From contig CAJUSR010000031.1 of NCBI GenBank assembly GCA_910588855.1, positions 1-41,860 of the forward strand: a stretch of DNA of 41,860 nt. The letters run 5' to 3'. A model generated the notes under the pieces. The model was not told the origin of the DNA and did not search any database. It saw only the letters and a program-made list of their open reading frames with translations. Both the position numbers and the translations under genes were made by a program. Positions 32,086-40,589 of the stretch are shown here, piece by piece (position 1 is the first letter of the stretch; each line of letters begins with the position of its first letter). Source of the DNA: an uncultured Kineothrix sp. GTDB taxonomy: Bacteria > Bacillota > Clostridia > Lachnospirales > Lachnospiraceae.

Positions 32086-32799
32086 ATGGAAAAAAATATC
32101 AGGGATACGGAAGATATTCAAGATTGGAAAGTGATTGAGGAGGCATTCCGGGAAGGCGGGGAAGTTGACCGGTTCCGTCGGATGATAATGCAATACCAGT
32201 GTGCAATGCTGGAAGTGAAGACAAAGCTGGATGTACTGAATGCGGAGCTTTCCCTGCAGAACAGGAGGAATCCTTTTGAGACAATTAAATGCAGGATAAA
32301 ATCACCGCAGAGCATCAGGGAAAAGCTGGAGAGGAGCAGGCTAGCTCTTACAATAGAAAATGCAGAAAGAAATTTAAATGATATTGCAGGAATCCGTGTC
32401 ATTTGTTCCTTTCCCGATGATATTTATATGCTGGCAGACTGCCTTCTGGCGCAGGATGACATTACTTTAGTTTCTAAAAAAGATTACATAAAAAATCCGA
32501 AACCCAACGGTTACAGAAGCCTTCATCTGATTATTGAGGTGCCCATTTTTTTAACGGATGAAAAGAGGGCTGTCCGGGTAGAGGTGCAGTTCCGCACGAT
32601 AGCGATGGATTTTTGGGCCAGCCTGGAGCATAAACTGAAATATAAGAAACATATTAAAAAGGCAGAAAGCATAGCCAATGAGTTGTATTATTGTGCGGAG
32701 CTGATTTCCCAATTGGACGGGCGTATGCAGCAGATTAGGGAGAAAATAGAGGAAGAGCCGGACGGGCTTAAGAAGATTCTTTCGGTCAGTGAAATTTAG
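32086..32799 (+). CDS. Small alarmone synthetase, RelA/SpoT domain (RelQ/YjbM type)
   Basis: This 237-residue cytosolic enzyme should transfer pyrophosphate from ATP to GDP/GTP to make (p)ppGpp. The synthetase domain is complete: KCRIKSPQSIREKLER, NDIAGIRVICSF, KDYIKNPKPNGYRSLHL and VEVQFRTIAMDFWASLEHKL. There is no hydrolase or C-terminal regulatory domain, so it is a small alarmone synthetase. The C-terminal helix could drive oligomerisation. I favour ATG 32086, though the GGAAAGGA site is 14 nt upstream, longer than usual; a GTG at 32056 would add ten residues but has no site. Confidence 0.93.
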   Translation: MEKNIRDTEDIQDWKVIEEAFREGGEVDRFRRMIMQYQCAMLEVKTKLDVLNAELSLQNRRNPFETIKCRIKSPQSIREKLERSRLALTIENAERNLNDIAGIRVICSFPDDIYMLADCLLAQDDITLVSKKDYIKNPKPNGYRSLHLIIEVPIFLTDEKRAVRVEVQFRTIAMDFWASLEHKLKYKKHIKKAESIANELYYCAELISQLDGRMQQIREKIEEEPDGLKKILSVSEI

Positions 32800-32842
32800 A
32801 AAAGATAAATGGGATGAAAAAGGGCTTTGTAGATATGGGGAA

Positions 32843-32880
32843 GAGTAAAAGAGTTTGCCGGAGGGCAAACTCTTTTACTC
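32843..32880. terminator. Bidirectional terminator between the synthetase and XRE genes
   Basis: GAGTAAAAGAGTTTGCC (32843-32859) and GGCAAACTCTTTTACTC (32864-32880) pair perfectly over 17 bp. The right arm includes the stop codon of the minus-strand XRE gene, so the terminator is built into its coding end. Confidence 0.85.
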
Positions 32881-33237
32881 TGAAATCCCGTTGGATTGGG
32901 TAGAGCTTAAATAGGATAAATATTTTATTAAATCTTTTTTACTTGTTTTGTTCAGTTTCCTTAAGCTAATGAGTACATCTTTTAACTGTACATCTTGAAC
33001 GAACGTAGCATTTAAATCATAGGAGCCTGCCCGTTCCGGTTCCATGCCGAGTATGTAATCGGTGCTTACATTGTAAAGTTTGGCTAAGTTTACGACGTGG
33101 CGTGCAGGCAATTCGCGCTTGTCCAGTTCATAATAAGAATAAGCCTGCTGGGATATGCCAAGATAGTCTGCAACCTGACGTTGTTTAAGGCGGCTTTCTT
33201 CCCTCAAATTTTTGATTTTAACATGCACATTTGTCAA
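32875..33237 (-). CDS. XRE-family transcriptional regulator
   Basis: This 120-residue regulator has an N-terminal XRE/Cro helix-turn-helix (residues 6-65: LREESRLKQRQVADYLGISQ, then SYYELDKRELPARHVVNLA) ending in VSTDYILGM. A C-terminal helical segment of about 50 residues is probably for dimerisation. The minus-strand site AGGAGGG lies about 13 nt before the ATG; a stop codon just upstream in frame rules out a longer start. A 9-bp inverted repeat in the upstream gap (33262-33322) is a candidate operator pair. Its target is unknown; the divergent MBOAT gene is the obvious neighbour. Confidence 0.92.
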   Translation of the reverse strand: MTNVHVKIKNLREESRLKQRQVADYLGISQQAYSYYELDKRELPARHVVNLAKLYNVSTDYILGMEPERAGSYDLNATFVQDVQLKDVLISLRKLNKTSKKDLIKYLSYLSSTQSNGISE

Positions 33238-33261
33238 TCCAATCCCTCCTCACTTCTTTGC

Positions 33262-33322
33262 GTTGTGATTTCCGATGCAGAAATATTACCATAAGGCTTT
33301 AGGCTTTGTACCGAATCACAAC
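33262..33322. promoter_or_regulatory. Candidate operator pair upstream of the XRE gene
   Basis: GTTGTGATT (33262-33270) and AATCACAAC (33314-33322) are exact inverted copies whose centres lie 52 bp apart, close to five helical turns. The pair lies within 90 bp of the XRE start and could allow looping by the XRE protein. Confidence 0.4.
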
Positions 33323-33430
33323 AAACTTACGTATAAAAAGTCGTCCGGACAAAAAAATAGGGTGGAAATATAGGATTTCCGAAAGGCTGTTTCGCTGCCG
33401 GGGCTAAATGGATTTATCAAAGGATTCCTA

Positions 33431-33459
33431 TTGAGATTCATATGGTTGGATGGTAAAAT
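33431..33459 (+). promoter_or_regulatory. Promoter of the MBOAT gene
   Basis: The -35 TTGAGA (33431-33436) and -10 TAAAAT (33454-33459) are separated by 17 bp, about 54 nt before the start codon. Confidence 0.65.
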
Positions 33460-33512
33460 AGAAACATTACACGACTGAAAGTAGATTACAAAAGAACAGG
33501 ATTGATATATAT

Positions 33513-34877
33513 ATGGTAGTGTTTACCAGTTTGGAATTTCTTTTCCGATTTTTCCCGGCATTCCTTGCCGTTTATTATATAACACCAAAAAAATATAGAA
33601 ATACCACGTTGCTGTTTGGGAGCATCGTATTTTATGGGATGGGAGAGCCGTATTACGTGCTGCTTCTCCTTGCCGCAGTATGGCTTAATTATTTTTTTGC
33701 AAAAAAAATATATTCCTGCAGGGATACCCGCAGGGGCAGGAAATGCCGGAAGGACAGGCTGGCGGCGGTTCTTGCTTTAGACGTAGGGCTGTTGGCGGCA
33801 TTTAAGCTGCTGGGCATTTTTTTGGACAGCAGTATATTGCCGCTGGGGTTAAGTTTTTATCTTTTTAAAATGATTTCTTTTCAAGTGGATATATTCCGCA
33901 AAGAGATGACAGAACTGCCTACATTTAAGCGGACAGCCGTTTATTTTACTATGTTTCCCCAGATTGTTTCCGGGCCGATTATGCGTTTCCATGAGGGAAG
34001 CTTTTTAATGGAAGAACGGGAATATTCGCTGGAAAAGCTGGAAGAGGGGCTGCAATATTTTGTGGCGGGCCTTGGAACGAAAGTATTGTTGGCGGACAGG
34101 CTTGCGATTTTATGGAAAGATATCCATGTAATAGGCTATGAGAGTATTTCCACCCCGCTAGCCTGGCTGGGGGCGGCTGCTTATTCTATGGAGCTTTATT
34201 TTGACTTTTGGGGATACTCCCTTATGGCGTCTGGAATCTGCGTGATGCTTGGCTTTCCTTTTATCCAAAATTTTGACCACCCATATGCTTCTAAAAGCAT
34301 TGGTGAATTTTGGAGGCGTTGGCATATAACGCTGGGGGGCTTTTTTAGGGATTACGTCTATATCCCGCTTGGAGGGAACAGGAACGGGCTTGCAAAGACA
34401 ATGAGGAATCTTTTTGCAGTATGGCTTTTAACGGGGCTATGGCATGGGGGCAGTTTGAATTTTGTGCTTTGGGGGCTTGCCCTTTTCTTGCTGATTGCAG
34501 CGGAAAAGCTTGTGCTTGGAAAACTATTTGCAAAATTTCCGTGGATAGGCCGGTGCTATACTTTATTCTTTATACCGGTGACATGGGTTATTTTTGCGGT
34601 AAATGATTTGGGGCAGCTTGGCTTGTATTTAGGGCGGCTGTTCCCTTTTGCAGGAATAGGGGTTGCCCTGAACCCTAACGATATTTTGAAATATCTGGGG
34701 ATGTACTGGTATTATCTATTGCTTGGGGTTATTTGGTGTATTCCGGTATTTCCACGGTTTTTACAGAAACATCGGAAAAATCCGGTGGCAGTAATATTGA
34801 CGGCAGTGGTTTTCTGGCTTTCCGTTTTCTGCATTGTCAGCATGGAAAATAACCCCTTTGCATATTTGAAATTTTAG
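33513..34877 (+). CDS. MBOAT-family O-acyltransferase (AlgI/DltB/PatA type)
   Basis: This 454-residue membrane protein has about 11 hydrophobic segments and the MBOAT core: SFYLFKMISFQVDIFR, FPQIVSGPIMRF, FWRRWHITLGGFFRDYVYIPLGG, and WHGGSLNFVLWG with the invariant His311. Such proteins pass an acyl group, usually acetyl from acetyl-CoA, across the membrane to a wall or surface polysaccharide. The next gene encodes a membrane-anchored SGNH protein, the usual partner. The ribosome site before ATG 33513 is weak (GAACAGG). The exact acceptor (peptidoglycan, teichoic acid or exopolysaccharide) is not readable. Confidence 0.94.
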   Translation: MVVFTSLEFLFRFFPAFLAVYYITPKKYRNTTLLFGSIVFYGMGEPYYVLLLLAAVWLNYFFAKKIYSCRDTRRGRKCRKDRLAAVLALDVGLLAAFKLLGIFLDSSILPLGLSFYLFKMISFQVDIFRKEMTELPTFKRTAVYFTMFPQIVSGPIMRFHEGSFLMEEREYSLEKLEEGLQYFVAGLGTKVLLADRLAILWKDIHVIGYESISTPLAWLGAAAYSMELYFDFWGYSLMASGICVMLGFPFIQNFDHPYASKSIGEFWRRWHITLGGFFRDYVYIPLGGNRNGLAKTMRNLFAVWLLTGLWHGGSLNFVLWGLALFLLIAAEKLVLGKLFAKFPWIGRCYTLFFIPVTWVIFAVNDLGQLGLYLGRLFPFAGIGVALNPNDILKYLGMYWYYLLLGVIWCIPVFPRFLQKHRKNPVAVILTAVVFWLSVFCIVSMENNPFAYLKF

Positions 34878-34932
34878 CGCGGTATGTTTAGGGACAGATG
34901 GAAAGGCTTGTTTTGGCAAAGTAGGTGCAGCT

Positions 34933-36198
34933 ATGAATTGGATAAAAAAATGCCCGGCTTTCTTTTTATTGGCGGTAAGTGGTTTCATCTTTACGCTGAT
35001 AGGGGTTATCGGCCGGTTTTCGGTTTATAAAGAATATGAATTTGATATGGTAAAAAGGCCGTTTTTGGCATTGATGATGGAAGGGGCGGCAAACGGAACG
35101 GCGCCCTGGGAGGTTACATCCGCTTTGGGGCTGGAGGAAGACAAGTTTCCCGGCGGATTGTTCGCTTTGTTTAAAAATGATACTATAGGCCAGAGCATTG
35201 ATTTTGAGGACGGGGAAGATGCTTTGGAGGCTTTGGCAGAAGACGGGATAGTAGAGGGAATCGTGGAAGGGGAAGGAACGGCAGAAGAGACTGCAACAGT
35301 AGAAGAGACTGGAACGGCAGAAGGGAAGGTAACGGCAGAAGGAAAAAGGGCGGTCGAAGAGGAGGCAACAATAGAAGGAACGAGGACGACAGAAGGGGAT
35401 GTTGATGAAACGATAGGAGGCGAAGCGCCAGGAGGGGAGATTAGAAGCGGGGAAACGGCGGACAGCAAAACGGTGGATAATCAGACATCTGCCGCTCAAA
35501 ATGGAATAGTGGGCAATGAAACAGAGAACAATGCGGCAGCCGGAGATGGAAACCGGAGGGCAGCCGACAGGGAAAAAACGGAGGAGGAAGGCACTTATGG
35601 ATTCCAGACGGTGACAGAAGATTATTTTAACGATGCAGCGTTTATAGGGGATTCCCGGACAGTCGGTTTGTTTGAATACGGCGGTATAGAGGAACGGGCG
35701 GATTTTTATGCGAAGATTTCCCTTACTATATATAATGTGTTTACCGAACTTTTGGCAAAGGATGAGGAGACGGGGAAAAAGATTACGGCAGAAGAGGCGC
35801 TTACGAAAAAACAGTACGGCAAGGTATATTTGATGCTTGGCATCAATGAACTGGGAACAGGAACGACGGAAACATTTATGGAGGAGTATCGGGCTGTGGT
35901 AGAGCGGATACGGCAGCTGCAGCCGGAGGCGGTTATTTTTGTGGAAGGGATTATGAAGGTGACGGGAAACAAAGACAGTGAAGACCCGATTTTCAACAAT
36001 AAAAATATTGAAGAAAAGAATGCGGCGATTGCGGAACTGGCGGATAACCGGAATATTTTTTATATTGATGTGAATGAAGCGGTATGCGATGGGGAGGGCA
36101 ACCTGAATGCGGAGTATACAATTGATGAAGTGCATTTAAAAGCGAAATACTATGAAATATGGAAACAGTTTTTGATGGAACACGGAATTGAGCGTTGA
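34933..36198 (+). CDS. Membrane-anchored SGNH hydrolase/acyltransferase with Glu/Thr-rich stalk
   Basis: This 421-residue protein has an N-terminal span (about 8-29), a region to about 105, a low-complexity stalk rich in Glu, Thr, Gly and Ala (about 110-220), and a C-terminal SGNH domain (about 225-421). The catalytic set is visible: Ser241 in FIGDSRTVGL, Asn in MLGINELG, and Asp/His in IDEVHLK. The stalk should carry the domain through the wall. In AlgJ/AlgX, PatB and related systems an MBOAT protein hands acetyl groups to an SGNH partner that places them on the polymer; the same job is inferred here. It starts 56 nt after the MBOAT gene, likely one operon. Confidence 0.9.
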   Translation: MNWIKKCPAFFLLAVSGFIFTLIGVIGRFSVYKEYEFDMVKRPFLALMMEGAANGTAPWEVTSALGLEEDKFPGGLFALFKNDTIGQSIDFEDGEDALEALAEDGIVEGIVEGEGTAEETATVEETGTAEGKVTAEGKRAVEEEATIEGTRTTEGDVDETIGGEAPGGEIRSGETADSKTVDNQTSAAQNGIVGNETENNAAAGDGNRRAADREKTEEEGTYGFQTVTEDYFNDAAFIGDSRTVGLFEYGGIEERADFYAKISLTIYNVFTELLAKDEETGKKITAEEALTKKQYGKVYLMLGINELGTGTTETFMEEYRAVVERIRQLQPEAVIFVEGIMKVTGNKDSEDPIFNNKNIEEKNAAIAELADNRNIFYIDVNEAVCDGEGNLNAEYTIDEVHLKAKYYEIWKQFLMEHGIER

Positions 36199-36321
36199 GG
36201 AAGCGGCAATACTATACTGAGCGGGAAACGGGGAAATGCGGCAATGTCTGCAATGAGCCCCGGTATTCCAAGTTGAGAAGCGGTTTGTAATTTATAGATT
36301 GCGGAAGGAGCTTAGTATCGT

Positions 36322-37359
36322 ATGAGTCAGGAAAAAAAAGAAACATGTATGCTAGGAAAGCAGAGTATCGAGCTAAACCATCCTGTTTTTATCAGGGCAA
36401 GCGCCAGCGTGGTAGGAACAAAAGAAGGGCAGGGGCCTTTGGCGGAGCTTTTTGACATGATAGGGCAGGACGATATGTTTGGATGCGCTTCTTGGGAAGA
36501 AGCGGAAAGCAGCCTGCAGAAGGATGCGGTATACCTTGCTTTGGGGAAGGCAAGGATGAAAAAGGAGGATATCCGTTATCTTTTTGCCGGGGATTTGCTG
36601 GGGCAGTCCATCGCCAGCAGCTTTGGGCTGGCAAGTTATGAAATACCTCTTGTAGGGCTTTACGGGGCGTGTTCTACTTGCGGTTTGTCTCTTAGCATGG
36701 GGGCAATGGCGGTAAATGCCGGCTATGCGGAACATGTGGTATGTGTCACTTCCAGCCATTTTGCCAGTGCGGAAAAAGAGTTCCGTTTCCCTCTGGGGTA
36801 TGGGAACCAAAGGCCGTTGTCCGCATCCTGGACGGTGACAGGGAGCGGGGCATTTGTGCTTAGTGACAGGCAGGGGGAGAACCCCCGGGGGAAGATTACG
36901 GGGCTGACGATTGGAAAAATTATGGATTATGGATTAAAAGATTCCATGAACATGGGCGCTTGTATGGCTCCGGCGGCTTGCGATTTAATTTATCAGCATT
37001 TAAAGGATTTTGGGCGCAAGCCTTCGGATTATGACAAAATTATTACCGGAGATTTAGGAAGCGTGGGACAGCATGCATTGATTGACTTGCTGAACGAAAA
37101 GGATGTAGATATTTCAGGCCAGCATATGGACTGCGGGATTGAAATTTTCGATGCGAAGGAGCAGGATACCCATGCAGGGGGAAGCGGCTGCGGATGCAGT
37201 GCGGTAACGCTGTCGGCATATATTTTAAAAAAGATTGAAGAAGGGGTATGGAAAAGGGTGCTTTTCGTACCTACCGGCGCACTTCTTAGCAAAACGAGTT
37301 TTAATGAAGGTCAGACAGTGCCGGGGATTGCCCACGGGGTGGTAATCGAAACGATTTGA
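36322..37359 (+). CDS. spoVAD: Stage V sporulation protein AD
   Basis: This 345-residue thiolase-fold protein belongs to the SpoVA complex that moves dipicolinic acid into the forespore and out at germination. Family segments are clear: HPVFIRASASVVGTKEGQG, YGACSTCGLSLSMGAMAVN, and GYGNQRPLSASWTVTGSGAF. AAGGAGC precedes ATG 36322. Unusually, no spoVAC or spoVAE gene lies on either side; a separate SpoVAD in the genome or a split operon is possible. A small unknown gene follows, then metabolic genes. Confidence 0.96.
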   Translation: MSQEKKETCMLGKQSIELNHPVFIRASASVVGTKEGQGPLAELFDMIGQDDMFGCASWEEAESSLQKDAVYLALGKARMKKEDIRYLFAGDLLGQSIASSFGLASYEIPLVGLYGACSTCGLSLSMGAMAVNAGYAEHVVCVTSSHFASAEKEFRFPLGYGNQRPLSASWTVTGSGAFVLSDRQGENPRGKITGLTIGKIMDYGLKDSMNMGACMAPAACDLIYQHLKDFGRKPSDYDKIITGDLGSVGQHALIDLLNEKDVDISGQHMDCGIEIFDAKEQDTHAGGSGCGCSAVTLSAYILKKIEEGVWKRVLFVPTGALLSKTSFNEGQTVPGIAHGVVIETI

Positions 37360-37367
37360 GGAAGACA

Positions 37368-37431
37368 GTCAATTTTCAAAAGGAAAGCGGCGCGTCAATG
37401 ATTGGCCCTTGTTTTTCTTTTGGAAATTGGC
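37368..37431 (+). terminator. Possible terminator or 3' hairpin after spoVAD
   Basis: CAATTTTCAAAAGGAAA (37370-37386) pairs with TTTTCTTTTGGAAATTG (37413-37429) through two G-T wobbles. The T-run lies inside the stem rather than after it, so termination is uncertain. Confidence 0.45.
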
Positions 37432-37529
37432 TGAATAGGAAAACTATATAGAAAAAGATTGAAAAAGGAGGGGAAGGCTAGTAAAATAAAAAGCGGCGGA
37501 AATTAGGCGCCGGAGAGGAAGAACGGGTA

Positions 37530-37763
37530 ATGCGGAAGATGGAGTTTAAGATGGAGCGGCAGGGGCTGTTGGAGGAAGGGCAGCATATTACGGTAACGGA
37601 AGGTGTGCTTCCCAGCAATTATTATTATACCATAGACCCTGCCCTTGCCATGTCCGGCAATTACCCTTTTTGCGAACGGATGCTTGCAAGGGAGGGCGTT
37701 GTAAAGAAGATTATAGAAAATGAGAGGGGATTTTATGTGATGGCGGAGTTTGAGGAAGGGTGA
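37530..37763 (+). CDS. Small conserved-looking protein, function unknown
   Basis: This 77-residue acidic cytosolic protein has no membrane segment or known motif. It contains EGVLPSNYYYTIDPALAM and PFCERMLAREGVVKKI, and looks like a small regulatory or adaptor protein. GAGAGGAAG lies about 10 nt before ATG 37530; ATG 37539 is an alternative. It lies between spoVAD and ridA, 36 nt before the latter, so it probably shares a transcript with ridA. I do not recognise the family. Confidence 0.75.
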   Translation: MRKMEFKMERQGLLEEGQHITVTEGVLPSNYYYTIDPALAMSGNYPFCERMLAREGVVKKIIENERGFYVMAEFEEG

Positions 37764-37799
37764 ATCCTATCAATACTATTAGAAAAAAGGAGAGAAGTT

Positions 37800-38177
37800 A
37801 TGAAAAGGAAAATTTCGACAGATAAGGCGCCGGCAGCTATTGGGCCGTATTCGCAGGGGATTGTTGCAGGGAACACGTTATATGCTTCCGGGCAGATACC
37901 GATTGACCCGGCGACAGGGGAAATTAAAGGAGAAGATATCTTAGGGCAGGCCGAGCAGGTGATGAAAAACGTAGGGGCAATCCTTACAGAAGCGGGTTAC
38001 GGATATGAAGACGTGGTAAAAACGACTTGCTTTTTGGCGGATATGGGAGACTTTGCCGCTTTTAACGGAGTTTATGAGAAGTATTTTACGGAGAAACCGG
38101 CAAGAAGCTGTGTGGCGGTGAAACAGCTTCCGAAAAATGTCCTTTGTGAAGTGGAAGTGATAGCGTATCATGAATAA
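37800..38177 (+). CDS. ridA: RidA family enamine/imine deaminase
   Basis: This 125-residue cytosolic protein forms trimers that hydrolyse reactive enamines and imines made by PLP enzymes such as threonine dehydratase. The signature is complete: AIGPYSQGIVAGNTLYASGQIP at the N-terminus (given as AIGPYSQGI and LYASGQIP), the conserved Arg in KPARSCVAVKQLP, and the closing EVEVIAYHE. AGGAGAG precedes ATG 37800. Its last 8 bases overlap the start of the shikimate kinase gene, which means translational coupling. Confidence 0.96.
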   Translation: MKRKISTDKAPAAIGPYSQGIVAGNTLYASGQIPIDPATGEIKGEDILGQAEQVMKNVGAILTEAGYGYEDVVKTTCFLADMGDFAAFNGVYEKYFTEKPARSCVAVKQLPKNVLCEVEVIAYHE

Positions 38178-38691
38178 TATTGTTCTTATCGGTATGCCCG
38201 GCGCAGGGAAGAGTACGGTGGGCGTGGTGCTGGCAAAGCGTCTGGGCTACCGTTTTGTGGATTCGGATTTGGTGATTCAGGAAGCAAAGGGAATGCTCTT
38301 GCATGAAATTATAGAGGAAAGAGGCATCGAAGGGTTTTTGGCGGTAGAGAATGAAATCAATGCTTCTTTGAATGTAAGGCGAAGCGTGATTGCCACCGGA
38401 GGAAGCGTCATTTATGGGAAAGAGGCCATGGCGCATTTAGGGGAAAACGGCACCGTGGTCTATTTAAAGTTACCTTATGAAGCCATAAAAAAACGCCTGG
38501 GGGATTTGAATGAACGGGGTGTGACGGTGAAAGAGGGGCAGACGCTTTTGGATTTGTACGAGGAAAGGATTCCTTATTACGAAAAATATGCAAGGATAAC
38601 GATAGACTGCGAAAATAAAATGATACGGGATGTTGTGGCGGAAATTATGGATATTTTCCGTCGGGAGAAACGAAGAAAGGTTGTATTATAA
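38170..38691 (+). CDS. aroK: Shikimate kinase
   Basis: This 173-residue cytosolic kinase phosphorylates shikimate in aromatic amino acid synthesis. Walker A GMPGAGKST lies at residues 8-16, the shikimate-binding DSD at about 32-34, GGSVIY at about 77-82, and an Arg-containing lid (KKRLGDLNERG) at about 110. The length is typical. It overlaps ridA by 8 bp and is followed after 2 nt by a transporter gene, a tight operon. No other aro gene is in the window. Confidence 0.94.
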   Translation: MNNIVLIGMPGAGKSTVGVVLAKRLGYRFVDSDLVIQEAKGMLLHEIIEERGIEGFLAVENEINASLNVRRSVIATGGSVIYGKEAMAHLGENGTVVYLKLPYEAIKKRLGDLNERGVTVKEGQTLLDLYEERIPYYEKYARITIDCENKMIRDVVAEIMDIFRREKRRKVVL

Positions 38692-38693
38692 TA

Positions 38694-39590
38694 ATGAAGA
38701 AATCGACAATCGGCAGCAGTATGCTTTTATTTTTGGCTGCCTGCATATGGGGAGTGGCTTTTGTGGCGCAGAGCGTTGGGATGGATTATATGGGACCGTT
38801 TACATTTAACGGCGTCCGTTTCTTAATCGGCGGCACGGTGCTTCTTCCCGTTGTTTTTATGAGAGTGCGGAAGAAAAAAGATACGCAGCAGGAAATCCCC
38901 CCGATGCTTACCTTAAAGGGCGGGATATGCTGTGGGCTTGCCATTTGTGCGGCATCTTTGTTCCAACAAATTGGGATTATGGATACGACGGTGGGGAAAG
39001 CGGGTTTCATTACTGCGTTGTATATTGTGATTGTGCCTGCTTTGGGATTGTTTTTACACAAAAAGGTGACCGGGAAGATATGGATAGGAGCCGTGGTAGC
39101 AGCGGTGGGGATGTATATGCTTTGCATCAATGAAAGCTTTTCCATCGGAAGAGGGGATGCATTTGTGTTTGTCTGTGCCGTTCTTTTTTCCATACATATT
39201 TTGGTGATTGATTATTTTTCCCCGAAGACCGATGGGGTAGCGCTTTCCTGTATCCAGTTTTATACGGCAGGGATTCTTTGTACCGGAGCGGCTTTTTTTG
39301 TGGAGGCTCCGGCTTTGGAACAAATTATGGCGGGGATTATCCCTATTTTGTATGCGGGTGTGATGTCCTGTGGGATAGCCTATACTTTGCAGATTATCGG
39401 ACAGAAAAATTTGGAGCCCGCTGTAGCTTCCCTGATTTTAAGTATGGAATCTGTGGTTTCCGTTTTGGCTGGCTGGGTAATATTGGGACAAGCCTTGTCG
39501 GGGAAAGAGCTGTTTGGCTGCGCCCTTGTGTTTGCGGCGGTAATTTTGGTGCAGCTTCCGGAGAGGAGTAAAAGAGGAAACGTGAAATAA
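38694..39590 (+). CDS. DMT-superfamily exporter (EamA)
   Basis: This 298-residue membrane protein has ten predicted spans forming two EamA repeats (about 8-140 and 150-290). Typical segments are WGVAFVAQSVGM, FNGVRFLIGG, YTLQIIGQKNLEPAVASLIL and SVVSVLAGWVILGQ. EamA proteins export amino acids and metabolites. Its tight position after aroK hints at a product linked to aromatic metabolism, but this is only context. The start is ATG 38694, 2 nt after the aroK stop. Confidence 0.93.
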   Translation: MKKSTIGSSMLLFLAACIWGVAFVAQSVGMDYMGPFTFNGVRFLIGGTVLLPVVFMRVRKKKDTQQEIPPMLTLKGGICCGLAICAASLFQQIGIMDTTVGKAGFITALYIVIVPALGLFLHKKVTGKIWIGAVVAAVGMYMLCINESFSIGRGDAFVFVCAVLFSIHILVIDYFSPKTDGVALSCIQFYTAGILCTGAAFFVEAPALEQIMAGIIPILYAGVMSCGIAYTLQIIGQKNLEPAVASLILSMESVVSVLAGWVILGQALSGKELFGCALVFAAVILVQLPERSKRGNVK

Positions 39591-39672
39591 TGCACAGGAT
39601 AACCGATGGCGCGTATTTATAAAGGAAGTAAGGCCGGCGGGATTTGCCGGAATAAGGAGAGGATTTATAAGT

Positions 39673-40533
39673 ATGCGTGGAATCGATGTATCCAGTTACC
39701 AGAAAAAACCGGACTGGAGTGAAGTAAAAGAGAGCGGTATTGAATTTGCCATATTGCGGATTATGGACAGTAAGGGGGAAGATGCCTCTTTTGAACATAA
39801 TTATGCAGGGTGTAGAGATACAGGTATTGCAAGAGGGGCGTACCGGTATAGCTATGCCCTTTCTAATGCGCAGGCGAAGGCGGAAGCGAAAGGGGTGTTG
39901 ACATTTCTGGCAGGCCGGAAACTGGAGATGGGTGTCTGGCTTGATTTGGAGTGGAACAGGCAGCGCGAGCTGGGAAGGACGCGTGTAAGGGATATTGCCA
40001 ATATATGGATGCGGGTAATCCGCAGCGCCGGGTATGAGTGCAATATTTACTGCAATAAGGATTGGTATGAAAATATATGCGGAGGGATGGATGCGAAATA
40101 TTGGATTGCCCGTTATCCGGCGGAGGATATGGGCACTTTGCGGCCGGAGCTGCGGCCAAGGATGGGGGAAATCGGGTGGCAGTATTCTCAGAGAGGGCGG
40201 GTTGCGGGGATATCCGGCAATGTGGACATGGACATATGGTACAGTGAAGTGACGCTGGAAGAAGGCAATCCTTATAAGGAGCCGGAGAAGGCGTTAAAAT
40301 ATATCCCGGTACTGACAAGGATAATCCGTCAGGATGTGAAATGGCTTCAGTGGGAACTGCGGGAGTCCGGCTATGATATGATTGTGGACGGAAAATTCGG
40401 GCCGGTAACGGATATGGCATTGCGGGCGTTCCAGGCGGAACACCCGGGGACATATTCCGGTGAAGTTCCGGATGGAGTGTGTGGGGCTAAAACAAGGGCA
40501 GCGCTAAAGGCGGTGTCTGCGCCGCGTCTTTGA
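39673..40533 (+). CDS. GH25 lysozyme with C-terminal peptidoglycan-binding domain
   Basis: This 286-residue muramidase cleaves the MurNAc-GlcNAc bond of peptidoglycan. The GH25 domain (1-190) shows RGIDVSSYQ with a catalytic Asp5, WLDLEW with the Asp-x-Glu pair, and DMDIWY at its end. Residues about 215-280 form a PG_binding_1 repeat (DVKWLQWELRESGYD, DGKFGPVTDMALRAFQ). There is no signal peptide; the GH25 fold starts at residue 2. That is typical of phage endolysins or of enzymes released at mother-cell lysis. AAGGAGAGG precedes ATG 39673. No phage gene is nearby. Confidence 0.93.
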   Translation: MRGIDVSSYQKKPDWSEVKESGIEFAILRIMDSKGEDASFEHNYAGCRDTGIARGAYRYSYALSNAQAKAEAKGVLTFLAGRKLEMGVWLDLEWNRQRELGRTRVRDIANIWMRVIRSAGYECNIYCNKDWYENICGGMDAKYWIARYPAEDMGTLRPELRPRMGEIGWQYSQRGRVAGISGNVDMDIWYSEVTLEEGNPYKEPEKALKYIPVLTRIIRQDVKWLQWELRESGYDMIVDGKFGPVTDMALRAFQAEHPGTYSGEVPDGVCGAKTRAALKAVSAPRL

Positions 40534-40589
40534 CTGTAAAAATGACATATTTTGTATATAAAAGTAGATAGATTTAAAAGTGAAATTAA

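Noticed and set aside
34966..36135. 389-codon open frame on the minus strand opposite the SGNH gene
   Set aside because: It lies entirely antisense to a gene with clear catalytic motifs and a membrane anchor. Its translation is Cys/Phe/Arg-rich with no domain. It arises from the purine-rich codon use of the Glu/Gly-rich gene.
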